Shown piece after piece: positions 44,676-56,213 of a stretch of DNA of 64,000 bases (the first letter of the stretch is position 1; each line of letters opens with the position of its first letter). The position numbers and the translations under genes are program-made. Source of the stretch: Ancistrus triradiatus (taxonomy: Eukaryota > Chordata > Actinopteri > Siluriformes > Loricariidae); the NCBI GenBank assembly GCA_025084515.1, contig JAJAGP010000043.1, positions 1,111,773 through 1,175,772 on the forward strand, in the 5' to 3' direction. Under the pieces are notes generated by a model that saw only the letters and a program-made list of their open reading frames with translations, was not told the origin of the DNA and did no database searches.

Positions 44676-45483
44676 CAATTCTAGAAACAGGAAGAAACGG
44701 CAAAGACATGGAACAGTGGTGAACCTTCCCAGGTGTGGCTGGCCGACCAAAATTACCCGAATTGGTCACAAAAGACCCCACAACAACATCCAAAGAACTG
44801 CAGGGCTCACTACCTCAGTTAAGATCAGAGTTCATATCACCACCATAAGAAGGAGACTGGGCAAAAATGGCCTGCATGGCAGAGTTCCAAGATGAAAACC
44901 ACTGCTAAGCAAAAAGAACATTAAACTCGTCTCAATTTTTCCAGAACACATCTTGATGAGCCCCAAGACTTTTGGGAAAACATTCTGTAGACTGAAGAGA
45001 CACAAGTTGAACTCTTTGGAAGGTGTGTGTCCCATTACATCTGGTGTAAAAGTAACACAGCATTTCAGAAAAAGAACATTATAGCAGCAGTAAAATATGG
45101 TGGTGGTAGTGTGATGGTCTGGGGCTGTTTTGCTGCTTTAGGACCTGGAAGACTTGCTGTGATAAATGGAACTATGAATTCTGCTGTCTACCAAAACATC
45201 CTGAAGGTGAATGTCTGGCCATCTGTTGGTGACCTCAAGCTGAAACGAACTTTGGTTCTGCAGCAGGACAATGATCCAAAACACACCAGGAAGTCCACCT
45301 CTGAATGGCTGAAGAAGTGGTCTAGTCAAAGTCCTTACCTGAATCCTATTGAGATGCTGTGACATGACCTTAAAAAGGCCGTTCATGCTCAAAACCCTCC
45401 AATGTGGCTGAATTACAACAATTCTGCACAGATAAGTGGCCAAAATTCCTCCACAATGCTGTAAAAGACTCACTGCAAGTTAC
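44676..45483 (+). pseudogene. Tc1-like transposase, third major family, defective
   Basis: Plus-strand reading from about 44676: GTVVNLPRCGWPTKIT (about 44709-44756), a second DNA-binding region (VHITTIRRRLGKNGLHGRVPR), then a frameshift. The catalytic part carries VKYGGGSVMVWGCFAALGPG (about 45091-45150), VLQQDNDPKHT with the second Asp (about 45256-45285) and YLNPIEML with the Glu (about 45336-45360). At the first Asp the sequence reads stop-T-E-E-T where WTDET is expected, so both the frame and the first Asp are lost (about 44987-45001). Terminal repeats are not present. Confidence 0.8.
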
Positions 45484-47694
45484 ATTTTGTGTTTAGTTGT
45501 GTTGTCTTTGACTAATATTTAAAGTGGTTTGATGTTTGATGTGCCTAGGATCGTGCCCTAGTTCTTTGTAACTTTTGTGTTTTGGACCCCAGGTTGGAAA
45601 CCATGGTTCTATACCGTTGTGGTTTTCCTTCACTGAGTGAATAGAAGGGATAGATTTTTCCAGAAATTGATAAACGTCTTGCATTGGAAAAACATAACTA
45701 GATGCTAAATACATTACAAATAAAAAGATTACCATGTAAATATGAGGACGTAGTTGGATCACCAAACATCTTCCTGCAGAGCCAGCTGCACAGGATGGTG
45801 TCTGTATAAAAGTGCATTTAGAACACAATAAGGTAAGCATGCACCCACTTCAGTGCCATTATGCTCAGCGTTTTGATTTTGCTTTTCCGCTAAGCTATTT
45901 CATAGCCTACACGCACCGCTGCTCCGTTATTTACTCCGTGCCCTTCGTCTGGGGAATTTGGCTGTTAGATCTCACATATATACAACAGAGAAAAAATCAA
46001 TATGCAGCAGACTCTCAGGTCGGGGAACAAGCAGCACTTTATCACACCTAAAATATCTTTGTGGCAGTGCCATGACCTGTGGTGGGCCAAAGCGTCAACT
46101 GCTGACGCTTCCCCAAGGGTCTCACGAAGCAAGCTATGTTCCATCAATTGTTCTTATGAACATAACACATGCACACCGATTCCAACACTCCCAGACATGT
46201 GTCATATGTCATCTGAGCAGAGTAAGCCCAGCCTGTCGGTTGATAGTGGGCTGAAATGACTTCTCAGGCTCTCTACAGGGAAAAGAGTGCCGTTCAATTA
46301 CAAAGGCGACATAATACTTTGGCAGATGCTCTTCCGCGCTCTGTTTCATTGTCTTTCTCTCCTCTAAGCTCTGTTATTGTTCCCCTCCTATCCATAAAGC
46401 TCTCTTCCCCCTGCGGAGAGTGATGGTGGGTAAAATGAAAAATAGCGTCTTCAGCACGGTGACATCTCATCTGTTTGTCAAACTTAAATTTCCCATGATG
46501 CCAGGCCATGGTGGGCCACTGGCATGCCAGCTGTAGCACACCGCTTTTGTTCTTACAGTTCCTTGCCCCCTCCCACAATTTTTTCACCCAAGCTAATTTG
46601 CTTTCTCTTAATTAGTATAATTGTGCTAAGCACGCCCTGTGACGTACCACGTGCAACTGTCAACAGGTAAAGTTGTGCACAAACTTAAAGATGGTCTTGC
46701 AATTGGAATCTTTCTACCTGACATCTTTCTCTCTTGAGACCTATCTACACTGTCCATCTATTGATCTTTCCACAAGCTCCCCTTCAAATTAAATTTCATC
46801 TCTCCTTTTTACCCTTGAGAGCTTTTTTTTTCTTTTCGCTCAAGTGAGTTGTTGTCAAAATGGAATTGCGTCTTCCAGATTTGTCACTATAAGAAAGCAG
46901 CCAATTTCTCCACTGTGGATAAACAGGACGACATGCGGCGAGGAAAGGAGGAGAGTGAGACAGCGAGTAAATCAGACCTTTATTTTTTGCCTTTTGATAA
47001 GTGTCTTAGAGGAGAAGGCTGTAGTTGTGCAACACTGACTTGTAGAACACGCGATAATACACTGAGCTCCCTGGCATGCACCTGGGCTATCTGATAGGTA
47101 CACTAGATGTTCACAGGGGCTAGCCAGAAGAAGTGGGGGGAGAAGAGTGAAGTGCAGTATAATGTGGTGAGCATATACATACAGACTGTGTGGGGACAGG
47201 TGTGGAATTATGCACAAGTATTTAAGCTCTACAACTTTTACTGTGCAATTTAGTTGAGATTGTGGTCACTGATGTCAGTGGTAAAATCATGCTCTGTTAA
47301 TAGTCTCTGTTCACTTAACTATAACTAACATTTTCTCTTTCTCTCCAAGCGTATGTTCCGGTACCAGTTCCAGCCCACACACTAAGATGTTCCTCTGCTC
47401 CACCCAAATAGTTCTTCCGTCACTTTCCAGTCCACCATTACCCAGACCACAGAGGGCTGTAACTCTGTCCCTCCTCCAGTTGACCTGATAATGCCATGCC
47501 ACTAAAAAGGTGCCTCATGCCGAGGACACAAGATCATACAGTGAGTCAGTGTATCGGACTAAATAATGCCTATATGCACATTATTTCAACATTGTTATTA
47601 TTATACTTTTAAATATGTTCTGTCTGTTAATATTATTTAGCTTCTGTTTATTTAAACTATTACTATAAACGTATTAATTAGTTAACTTAGTTTA
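45484..47694. other. Spacer; candidate conserved noncoding blocks
   Basis: No gene recognised. The stretches 45890-46260 and 46290-46670 have balanced composition, no repeat partner in the window, and motifs such as tctcttaattagtataattg (about 46605). They may be single-copy regulatory sequence; no direct evidence. The rest is mixed spacer. Confidence 0.35.
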
Positions 47695-47935
47695 ATTCTT
47701 GCATACGACAGCTAGGTCCCTCAAGGAGGATGGGTCCCTTTTTGAGTCTTGGTCCTCCCAAAATTTCTTCCTTATAATGTTTAGAGAATTTTTCCTTACC
47801 ACTGTCACCCTAAGCTTTCTCAATTTTGGATTGGCCTTAGACATGAGAAGATGATATAAAATTGTAAAGCTGCTTTGAGACAATGCTCTATTGTACTAAG
47901 CGCTATAGAAATAAATCTGACTTTGACTTTGAAAC
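47695..47935 (-). repeat. CAAGTCAAG-type long repeat, partial copy 4
   Basis: It matches the minus-strand partial copy at 26885: ttttgagtcttggtcctccc, tgtttagagaatttttcctt and tgagacaatgctctattgta, ending ctgactttgactttg at about 47930. Only the first ~240 bases of the repeat are present. Confidence 0.7.
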
Positions 47936-47984
47936 CTCAGACTCTTCTGTAGTTGTACTTTTCTGACTGTGCTCCATAGAACCC

Positions 47985-48150
47985 CGGTTCAATACCAACC
48001 TAAAACTGTGCCTGTGTGGAATTTGCATGTCCTCCCTGTGATCATGTGGGTTTACTCCGGGTATTCCGGTTTCCCAACACAATTCAAACACATGCCTTAT
48101 GTTAATTGGTTGCTCTAAATTGTCGTAGTGTGAATAAGTCTGACTAATAT
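47985..48150 (+). repeat. Dispersed vertebrate repeat (gtttcctccgggt-type module)
   Basis: gtgcctgtgtggaatttgca, atgtgggtttactccgggta and tccggtttcccaacacaatt, with ttggttgctctaaattgtcg later, match the order of a widely known fish repeat module that occurs in several SINE/LINE-related families. It is worn and its family is not certain. Confidence 0.55.
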
Positions 48151-48229
48151 CAATATAATTCAATGTGATCAATGTTAAATAAACATATAAACGAAATGAA
48201 ACAAAACTGATCAAGACTGTTTTAAGTTA

Positions 48230-48545
48230 CTGAAACCTGCTGTTTCAACACACACAACTGCACCTTTCTGCATGGTTTTTTGTGTACACTGTAGTAACTG
48301 TTGTGTGCGAAATTCCCAGATGATCATCAGTTCACGGATTCTCAAACTACTCCATCTGTCACTGACAACCTTGCCACGGTCAAAGTCACTTAGATCTCAT
48401 TTTTTTCCATTGGATGTGAACATTAACTGAAGTGCTTGACCCGTATCTGCATAATTTTATGCATTGTGCTGCTGCCACATGATTGATTGTGTAGATAGTT
48501 TCATGACTGTGCAAGTGTACAGGTGGCTGATGAGTGTAAAATTAG
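48230..48545 (-). mobile_element. Fragment of the same Tc1 family as 43150-43785
   Basis: cacggtcaaagtcacttaga, ctgctgccacatgattgatt and the preceding ttcccagatgatcatcagtt follow the same order as the 43590-43785 block, here as the 5' region only. The transposase and the other end are missing. Confidence 0.55.
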
Positions 48546-48793
48546 TGGTTATGATTTACAATGACAAATTCAGTCAATTTATGTAACTAAATATCTAGTT
48601 AGTCACATTTGAACTAAAATAAAAAGTACAAATAACATGAAGGCTCAATTTCCATTCTGTGTATCCAACACTGTTCATTATCTAAACTTGTTGTTCTGGT
48701 TTGCCCCGACTGTTTTCAATATGCAGCTAAATGCCAGATAACAACCATCCAATCAAAATCCATATGTTTTATTGATGGAGGTCTTAACAATTG

Positions 48794-50054
48794 CAGTGGG
48801 GCAAAAGGAAGGACACGAGGAAGAAAATTGTAGACCTGCACCAGGCTGGGAAGAGTGAGTCTACAAGAGGCAAGCAGGTTGGTGTGAATAAATCAACTGT
48901 GGGAGCAATTGTAAGAAAATGGAAGACATACAAGACCACTGATAATCTCCCTCGCGATCTGGGGCTCCATGCAAGAGGATCTCATCCCAGGGTGTCAAAA
49001 TTGGATCAATGAGAAAACGGTGAGCAAAAATCCCAAAACTACACGGAGGGACCTGATGAATGACCTGCAGAGAGCTGGGACCAAAGTAACAAAAGCTACC
49101 ATCAGTACACACACTACACCGAGGAGGGGACTTCTCAGATCCTGCAGAGGGCCAGGCGTTGTCCCCCTGCTTATGCCAGTACATTGTCCAGGCCGGTCTG
49201 AAGTTTGCCAGAGAACATATGGATGATCCAGAAAGAAGAGGAAGATGACTGGGAGAATATCATGTGGTCAGATGAAAACCAAAATAGAACTTTTTGGTAT
49301 AAAAAAAAAAAACTCAAAACTTGTCGTGTTTGGAGGAAGAAGAATGCTGAGTTGCATCCCAAGAACACCATACCTACTGTGAAGCATGGGAGTAGAAACA
49401 TCATGCTTTCGGGCTGTTTTTCTGCAAAGGGGACAGGACGACTGATTCATGTTAAGGGAAGAATGAACTGGGCCATGTATTGTGAGATTTTAAGCAAAGA
49501 CCTCCTTCCATCAGTGAGAGCATTGAAGATGGAACGTGGCTGGGTCTTCCAGCATGACAATGATCCCAAACACACCACTCGGGCAACAAAGGAGTGGCTC
49601 CATAAAAAGCATTTCAAGGTCCTGGAGTGGCCTAGCCAGTCTCCAGACCTCAACCCCATAGAAAATTTGTGGAGGGAGTTGAAAGTCCATGTTGCCCCAA
49701 AACAGCACTGCTCTAGAGGAGATCTGCATGGAGGAATGGGCCAAAATACCAGCTACAGTGTGTGCCAACCTGGTGAAGACTTACAGGAAATGTTTGACCT
49801 CTGTCATTGCCAACAAAGGTTACGTTACAAAGTATTGAGTTGAACTATTGTTATTGACCAAATACTTATTTTCCACGATAATTTATAATGAAATTTTTTA
49901 AAAATCCTACAATGTGATTTCCAGGATTTTTTTTTCTCATTTTGTCTCTCATAGTTTAAGTGTATGTATGATGAAAATTACAGGCCTCTCTCATCTTTCT
50001 AAGTAGGAGAACTTGCACAATCAGTGGCTGACCAAATACTTTTTTGCCCCATTG
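48794..50054 (+). mobile_element. Tc1-like transposon, type G, left terminus fused to coding region
   Basis: The left end is only 13 bases (cagtggggcaaaa at 48794) and runs directly into the transposase coding sequence (RKKIVDLHQAGKSE), so the rest of the left terminal repeat and the start region are missing. The right terminal repeat is complete, ending attt...gccccattg at 50054. The transposase (48820-49843) covers the helix-turn-helix through the catalytic Glu. Confidence 0.88.
48820..49843 (+). pseudogene. Tc1 transposase of the 48.8 kb type G copy
   Basis: Reading order: RKKIVDLHQAGKSE and KSTVGAIVRKW (helix-turn-helix), then frame shifts near 48960 and 49190 around the linker and second DNA-binding domain. 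A long frame runs from about 49205 to 49843. It includes WSDENQ (first Asp, about 49265-49283), then an A run that widens the following loop, IMLSGCFSAKG and VFQHDNDPKHTTR with the second Asp (about 49547-49586). LNPIENLWREL (catalytic Glu, about 49651-49680) is intact. The C-terminus is frameshifted near 49690-49720. This is the most complete catalytic domain in the window. Confidence 0.85.
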
Positions 50055-50056
50055 TA

Positions 50057-50754
50057 TAAGAAATTATAATAGGAAATAAAAATCTATCTTTTACCTCCAG
50101 ACACTGCAGCTTAAAGAGCTGGTCAAATAAAAGGTGTAGTATGTGTTTTTTTATTGACATGAAAAGTATTTACTTTAAGTATTTACTTGATGTTTTGTTC
50201 ATGTATTTTTTGGTTAATTTATTTTCTTGAATATTGATCTTTCCATGACTGATTGATTTTGGTCAGTGTTGCGCACTGACATTTTTAAATGAAGTAATTT
50301 TCTCTGCCAAGGAGTGAAAGGTTTACAGTGTTTAAGGATGTGTTCACACTTGGCACGCTTGGTTCTATTAAAACAAACCCTGTTGCAATTACTACGGTTC
50401 ATTTGAACAAGTGTGAACGCTGCCATCCGATCCTGGGTGTGCACCAAACAAGCCGACTGAAATCGCCTGAATAGGTGGGTCTCGGTCTGCTTCCAAAAGA
50501 ACTATGGTGCAGTTCGATTGATGTGTGAATGCAGCATGGACCAAAAACGCAGAAACAAAGCAAACACAGGAAATTACATTACAAGAAGCGACTGGTAATT
50601 TAATATAACGTATGTAACTTGATATAATAGGTATCAATCAAATGTAATTCTGGCTTGATTAAACAACTGTACTTGATTCTTTCATTGCAAAGGACAGAAT
50701 ATTCAGGAACACTTGCTTTTTCCTGTTGTAGGAGGTATGGTTGCCCATTAAACG
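50057..50754. other. Spacer; a stretch shared with 9525-9590
   Basis: No gene recognised. agaaattataataggaaata and gagctggtcaa near the start match 9525-9590, suggesting a shared unclassified repeat into which the Tc1 copy inserted. Confidence 0.35.
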
Positions 50755-51790
50755 TCAGTACCGCCGCCTACATGCAGTGTGCTGAAAACCAACATTGAAT
50801 GCCTGTGACCTTCGATCCCTCAGGTGGCACTGCATTAAAAACCGACATCATTCTGTAACGGATATTACCACACGGGCTCAGGAACACTTCAGAAAACCAT
50901 TGAACACAGTTTGTCACTCCATCTACAAGCGCAAACTCTACCATGCAAAGCAAAATCATATATCAACAACACTCAGAAACACAGCGGAAACACAGTAGAA
51001 AAGTGTCCTGTGGTCTGACGAGTCCATATTTCAAATTGGTTTTGGAAATCATGGACATCGTCGTGCCAAAGAGGAAAAGGACTGTCTGGATTGTTATCAG
51101 CACTAAGTTCTAAAGCCAGCATCTCTGATGGTATGGGGGAGTGTCAGTGCCCATGGCATGGGTAACTTGCACATCTGTGAAGGCACCATTAATGCTGAAA
51201 GGTACACACAAGTTTTGGAGCAACATATGCTGCCATCCAAGCAACGTCTTTTTCAGGGACGTCCCTGCTTATTTCAGTAAGCCAATGCCAAGTCACATTC
51301 TGCACGTGTTACAGCAGCATGGCTTCATAGTAAATGAGTGTGGGTACTAGACTGGCCTGCCTGCAGTCCAGACCTGGCGCCCATTGAAAATATGTGGCGC
51401 ATTATGAAGCACAAAATACGACAGCGGGACTATTGAGCAACTGAAGTTGTACATCAAGCAAGAATGGGAAAAAATTCCACCTACAAAGCTTCATCAATTA
51501 GTGTCCTCAGTTCCCAAACGCTTATGGAGTGTTGCTAAGATGAAAGGTGATGCAACACAGTGGTAAACATGCTTCTGTCCCAACTGTTTTGGAACGTGTT
51601 GCAGGCATCACGTTCTAAGTGAGTGAATATTTGTAAAAATCAATAAGGTTAATCCGTTTGAACATTAAATATCTTGTCTTTGTAGTGTATTCAATTGATT
51701 ATAGGTTGAAAAGAATTTGCAAATCATCGTATTCTGGTTTTATTTACGTATTCCGTCCCAACTTCATTGGAATTGGGGCTGTATTACATA
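50755..51790 (+). mobile_element. Tc1-like transposon remnant, type R-related, long C-terminal part
   Basis: Plus-strand transposase pieces are readable from about 50805: LRSLRWHCIKNRHHSVTDITT (DNA-binding side). A catalytic part follows from about 51010, with SDESIFQIG-like, VMVWGSVSAHG and TLEQHMLPS blocks, then a Q.NA..H-type block for the second Asp (worn). DWPACSPDLAPIENMWRIMK with the catalytic Glu is present (about 51352-51400, after a frame change). The tail is VSSVPKRLWSVAKMKGDATQW (about 51500-51562). The right terminus is at about 51750-51790 (ccgtcccaacttcattggaa). The left terminus is missing. Confidence 0.75.
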
Positions 51791-53165
51791 ATATTCACTT
51801 CCTATTGCTTAGTAGGAAGACCAGAACATGCTCCTTCTGATGTGTAAGAATACTGCATTTTAAACTACCAACAGCACAGTATTGACGCATGGTATGGTGT
51901 ACTCTATAGTCAGCCCTGAATCACATAGCAACAGGGAACTTGGGTACCCTAAGTAACTTTCCTTCTGTGCAAATGTGAATATGACAAGTTGGTGATTTCT
52001 GCCCACATGGGCATACAGAATTCAGGCCAAGAGGATCATCACTAGCTATATTGAAAGGACGTGCTCTGACAGAAAGGTAAGATGTGTGCTTGTATATTAG
52101 CAAAATGATCCATTAAATCTCTGGATTGGGGCTTAAACATCATTCCATAATTAAAACCTTGCTCTTTGAATAATACATTAATAATTGGCGAATTATATGG
52201 GATCTGGCAAGTGAGAACATTTGCATTCATATGAAGTGCTCATGAATTTTACATTGAAACGTTGCATTTTATTGCACGGACAATAACAGGACCATCTTCA
52301 AATTTATGCCCATTTGAAATGTATATCGTCGGTGGAGAAGGAAGCAGAACGACTGGCTGTTGAGATGAAACATGGAAATGCTTCACAGCTGTAATGCAGA
52401 GGCTGAATTGCATATCAAGATTAATTGAAGATGACCAAGAATCTGCAGACTTAAAGCTGATTTAAATAGCGTGAAACGTACAGGTTATCAATTTGAGGCT
52501 AATGCATAACTTAAGTTCAGTCATCCGTGAGACTTTACTGTCTATCACTTTAATGACTCTCAAATCCAAAGGAATTTGATCATACCTACATGACATGAGT
52601 AGTAATGAGCAAAAAAAATGCAAGTTTTCTAGCAAGTCCTTCCTGACAGTGCACCTGTATATTATTGTTCCGTTATCAACAAGAAAGCCATGCCTTGTTC
52701 CGGTGTCAACCGTGCCGTCAAGAAAAGCCTCCACAGACTCTCTCTGCCTATCAAAAGAAAAGGGATGACAGGTCTCAGAAGGGATGTTAATGTCATTGAA
52801 TCGTTCTTCCACTCCAAGCTCTGCATTCATCGCTCCCAGACATCTCTCAGCTCAGTTAACAGATATCTCTGACTCAGCCTCTATTGACACAGAGCTCTGT
52901 AAGGGTGATCCACAGCAACTTATTACTTATTCACTTACAGGGCCTGATGGCAGAACTTTAGCCCTCCAGCTACGGAATAACCTCTTGTTCAGGATTCAGA
53001 CACACTCTCAATCTTTAAGCCATAGTGCCCTTTGACCCTGTAACAAGCCTGTTGTTGTGGCAGGTGTGTGGGGCTGGGTTGCCAGGCTGACCTGGGCTTT
53101 GGCTTACCCTGGACTAACGGTAGAAGAGGGGTTCATAGTCAAAGAGTTTTGTGGCGATCTGGGAT
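51791..53165. other. Spacer with one splice-flanked ORF candidate
   Basis: No recognised repeat. The block 52250-52470 is single-copy in the window with mixed composition. A minus-strand ORF at 52462-52830 contains a possible internal exon (52655-52747). Confidence 0.4.
52655..52747 (-). other. Weak internal-exon candidate
   Basis: On the minus strand a pyrimidine-rich stretch followed by AG (just above 52747) precedes a 93-base open block, and a GT follows at 52654-52653 (CAG|GTGC, a weak donor). Length is a multiple of three and both boundaries split codons in phase 2, so the exon would be symmetric. The predicted peptide, QRESVEAFLDGTVDTGTRHG... to NGTIIYR, shows no motif I recognise, and no neighbouring exons were identified. 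It could be a chance ORF; confidence is low. Confidence 0.15.
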
Positions 53166-53211
53166 TGTTCTGACTTTATTCATATTCATAAATATTAATT
53201 CTTTCAGTTTA

Positions 53212-53908
53212 TATTCTGCTTATACTTGATTTAGGTTTTAGTGGTCACTGCACTTTGTAGTTGTACAATTACAGACTGTAGACCATCTGTTTCTTTACAT
53301 ATCAGATCAGGTACTATTTGGGAGGTGGATCATTCTCATCACTGCAGTGACGCTGACATGGTGGTGGTGAGTTAGTGTGTGTTGTGCTGGTATGAGTGGA
53401 TCAGACACAGCAGTGCTGCTGGAGTTTTAAACCACCTCAGTGTTGCTGCTGGACTGAAAATAGTTCACCAGCCAAAAATGTCCAGCCACCAGCATCCTGT
53501 AGGCAGCATCCAGTGAAGAATTGAGAATGACTAACACAAACTGTGCAACAGCAGATGAGCTACTGTCTCTGACTTTACATCTACAAGCTGGATCAATAAA
53601 GTGAAAGTCTCTAATAAACTGGACAGTGAGTGAACAATATTTTAACTCCAGCAGCACTGTTGTGTCTGATCCAATCGTACACCTCAACACACACTAATTC
53701 ATGACCACCACGTCAGTGTCACTGCAGTTCTGAGAATGATTCACCACCCAAATAGTACCTGATTTGTTGTGCTCCTGTGGGGGTCCTGACCATTAGAGAA
53801 CAGAATAAAGGGGACTAACAAAATATGTAGAGAAACAGATTACAGTATGCAATTGTAAAACTGCAAAGTGCAGTGACCACTAAAACCTAAATAAAGAATA
53901 AGCAGAAT
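53212..53908. mobile_element. Element with long inverted arms (palindromic), non-coding
   Basis: The left arm (about 53212-53427) and right arm (about 53643-53908) are inverted copies. Matching blocks include gcttatacttgatttaggtt with its worn inverse near the right end, and gtggtcactgcactttg. In each arm a near-identical gatcagacaca(g/a)cagtgctgc (one mismatch, inverted in the right arm) marks the inner end. The right arm carries about 60 extra bases. A spacer of about 215 bases lies between. No transposase frame. This form is known from non-autonomous fish DNA transposons. Confidence 0.65.
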
Positions 53909-53925
53909 CGTGCATAGTATTGTAT

Positions 53926-53992
53926 CAAGTCAAGTAAAACGTATTTCTGAAGCACTTACATGACAGCATTATCTCAAAGCAGATTTACAACT
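53926..53992 (+). repeat. CAAGTCAAG-type repeat, short fragment
   Basis: atcaagtcaagtaaaacgta, then gcattatctcaaagcagatt matches the head of the repeats at 18536 and 22502. It is followed at once by the Tc1 remnant at 53993. Confidence 0.6.
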
Positions 53993-54500
53993 ACACTATA
54001 GGGACAAAAGTTTTGGGACATCTAAACATCCTGTTCTAAATCCACAGGCTTTAATATAGAGTTGGTTCCCCATTTGCAGCTATAATAGCTTCCACTCTTC
54101 TGGGAAAGCTTTCTACATTATTTGGACTTTTATCCAGAACAGCATTTGTGAGGTCAGAAACTGATATTGGATGAGAGGGTCTGGCTTGCAATCTCCAATC
54201 TAGTTCATCCCAAAGGTCTTCAATGGGGTTAAGGTCAGCTTCTCCCAATGCAGCTGCTGTCTTTGGGCCTTTAGTAGGGTTTAAAACTAAATTAACTGCT
54301 GGGTGTCTCAGAGAGTCTAGAGTTTAACCTTCAACCATTCCTCTGTGTTTTCACTGTGTCTGGGGTTATTGTAGTGCTGTAGACCCTATGACCTTTAATA
54401 GCATCCAACTTTTAGACACTGGATTGACATTGTGCTCCACAATGCCTCCAGGATTTCATGATGCCAAGTATTGTTAAAGACACCAAGCAACAATACCAGT
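53993..54500 (-). mobile_element. Tc1-like remnant, further family (terminus and C-terminal transposase)
   Basis: The terminus cactatagggacaaaagttt at 53993 begins an element whose minus strand ends a transposase: DLNPIEDLWDELDWRLQARP (catalytic Glu) and SVSDL...SFPRRVEAIIAANGE down to PTLY at 54051. Upstream parts (to about 54500) are worn. The second terminus and the DNA-binding domain were not found. Confidence 0.7.
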
Positions 54501-55917
54501 GAACCATCTCAATGGATGTCTTATGAAAGTTGTTGTATTTTTGAAAGCTTTATTTTGTTTTTGTAAAACACAGTGATGTGTGTGATATACTGTAAACTCA
54601 AATTTGGTCCGAATAAATATCTGGGCCTGTAGGGGTACAATTTGGAAAACTGCAGTTTTATTTTGTGTTTCTCTCAGAACAGGATCCTCTTATGTCCTCA
54701 AAGTACAAATCCCTTTCTTAGACTTAGAAGCAGATGTTGAAAACCAAATCTAGAGTTTCTTCAGATCATGACTGTTCATTCAGTTTAGTTCTCCATCTGT
54801 CAAGAGTGGCAAGTAAACACTTTTGTTGCCATCTCCATTGGAACTTCCATGGCTACAATCTCATGTTTGACAACCTTATATAATGTCTTACTGCAGGACA
54901 CACAGAAACCCAATACAGAGTGATTGTGTGCAATCTAAGCATACATACAGGTCATTTAATGTCCGCATTACGTTCTGTGAAACGGGATGTTGACTGAAAT
55001 AGATACTGACCAGTCATTACCATAGTCACATGGTCTTTGCTTCTGTAATGATGATTTATGATACCTAAATGTGTCAGAGATACTGCTGGAAATGTGAGTG
55101 ATTGGCGAGTGATTGAAACGACTGATACTTTTGTTTGACGGAAGACAAAAATGGATTGATAGACTGTAATATGAACAACACCTCCAGATCTGAATGTGAA
55201 CCAGTTTATATAGGTATCAGTGAAAGAGAATATACAGGTAGTGGAAGGACAAACAAAGGAGCACTACAGCCCCATATACTTACAAACTCCATTTACAGCT
55301 TGCAATATATAAGTAGCAAAAACTCATATACACAAACATGAATAATGTGCAGAAAAAGTCTTTAAACACATCAAGTTAGAACAGTATCTAGTACAAAAAT
55401 GGGCCAACAAGCTCGACCGGAAGGTAGCTTTCAAGTGAATGATGGACTTCTTCAGCTCTTTAACTCCCGCCTCTGCTCAAAGATCCACAGTTTTTGTTTG
55501 ACTTGTTGGACCAGCTGGGCATACCAGCTGCATTAGAGCATATAAAATAATAATACATTGTCAGTACATAAATAAGTACTTAATATAGGAATTTGTCATA
55601 ATTATTCTGTAAAATGTGGTAATTAGAGTTCAGTACAGTACTGTATACTATGCTACATCCAGAGATTTTTATTTCCTGTTATATTCTACTCTAATTTTCA
55701 AAACCTCAGACATTAAAGCATTGTACACTGATGTTACAAAACATTATGACAACTCACACATCAAATAAATATTAATACAAAGGAAACAGCTATCACAGCT
55801 GATGTGTTGGATGTGACAGAAGTCACATGAATGTTTAAATGTTTGTTACGGAAGGAATATGTATGTGAATATGTATGAATAGTATGTGACTGTGTAGCTT
55901 CAGACCGATCAGAAAGC
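54501..55917. other. Spacer without recognised gene
   Basis: No gene recognised. gtgtcagagatactgctgg at about 55072-55090 matches, in inverse, 10343-10361 inside the putative element at 9445-10496, hinting at a worn second copy of it. Confidence 0.4.
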
Positions 55918-56079
55918 CTACCATGCTATCCGCTGTCCACCACCAAAGCTGCTTATAATTAGTGTCAGAAATGGACCTTGGAGCAATAAAAGAAGGTTGT
56001 CTGATCCATCCAGGGTCACATTTTCTTTTACATTAACAACCAGGTATGTGTGTTTTCCTGAGGATGATAGCACGATGCA
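55918..56079 (-). other. Weak terminal-exon candidate
   Basis: On the minus strand a strong-looking acceptor (long T run, then TTACAG, above 56079) is followed by a 162-base open block ending in a stop at 55918-55920. The peptide begins CIVLSSSGKHTYLVVNV and has a hydrophobic run, LLLLLQGPFLTLIISSF, near its end; it ends GGGQRIAW. I recognise no family. No poly-A signal lies just downstream and no partner exon was identified, so this may be chance. Confidence 0.18.
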
Positions 56080-56213
56080 CTGTAAGACAAAAAAACAAGC
56101 AAGTGAAGGGAGTGGGATGCTCTGGGCAATGTAAAATTCTATTCGGATAGCCTGGGTCTGGGCAGGTATGTGGATGTCAAATGGCAAGTGCCATCTACCT
56201 AAACATATTTATA

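Noticed and set aside
45493..45840. 115-codon minus-strand ORF
   Set aside because: No motif, not splice-flanked convincingly, flanks a decayed Tc1 copy.
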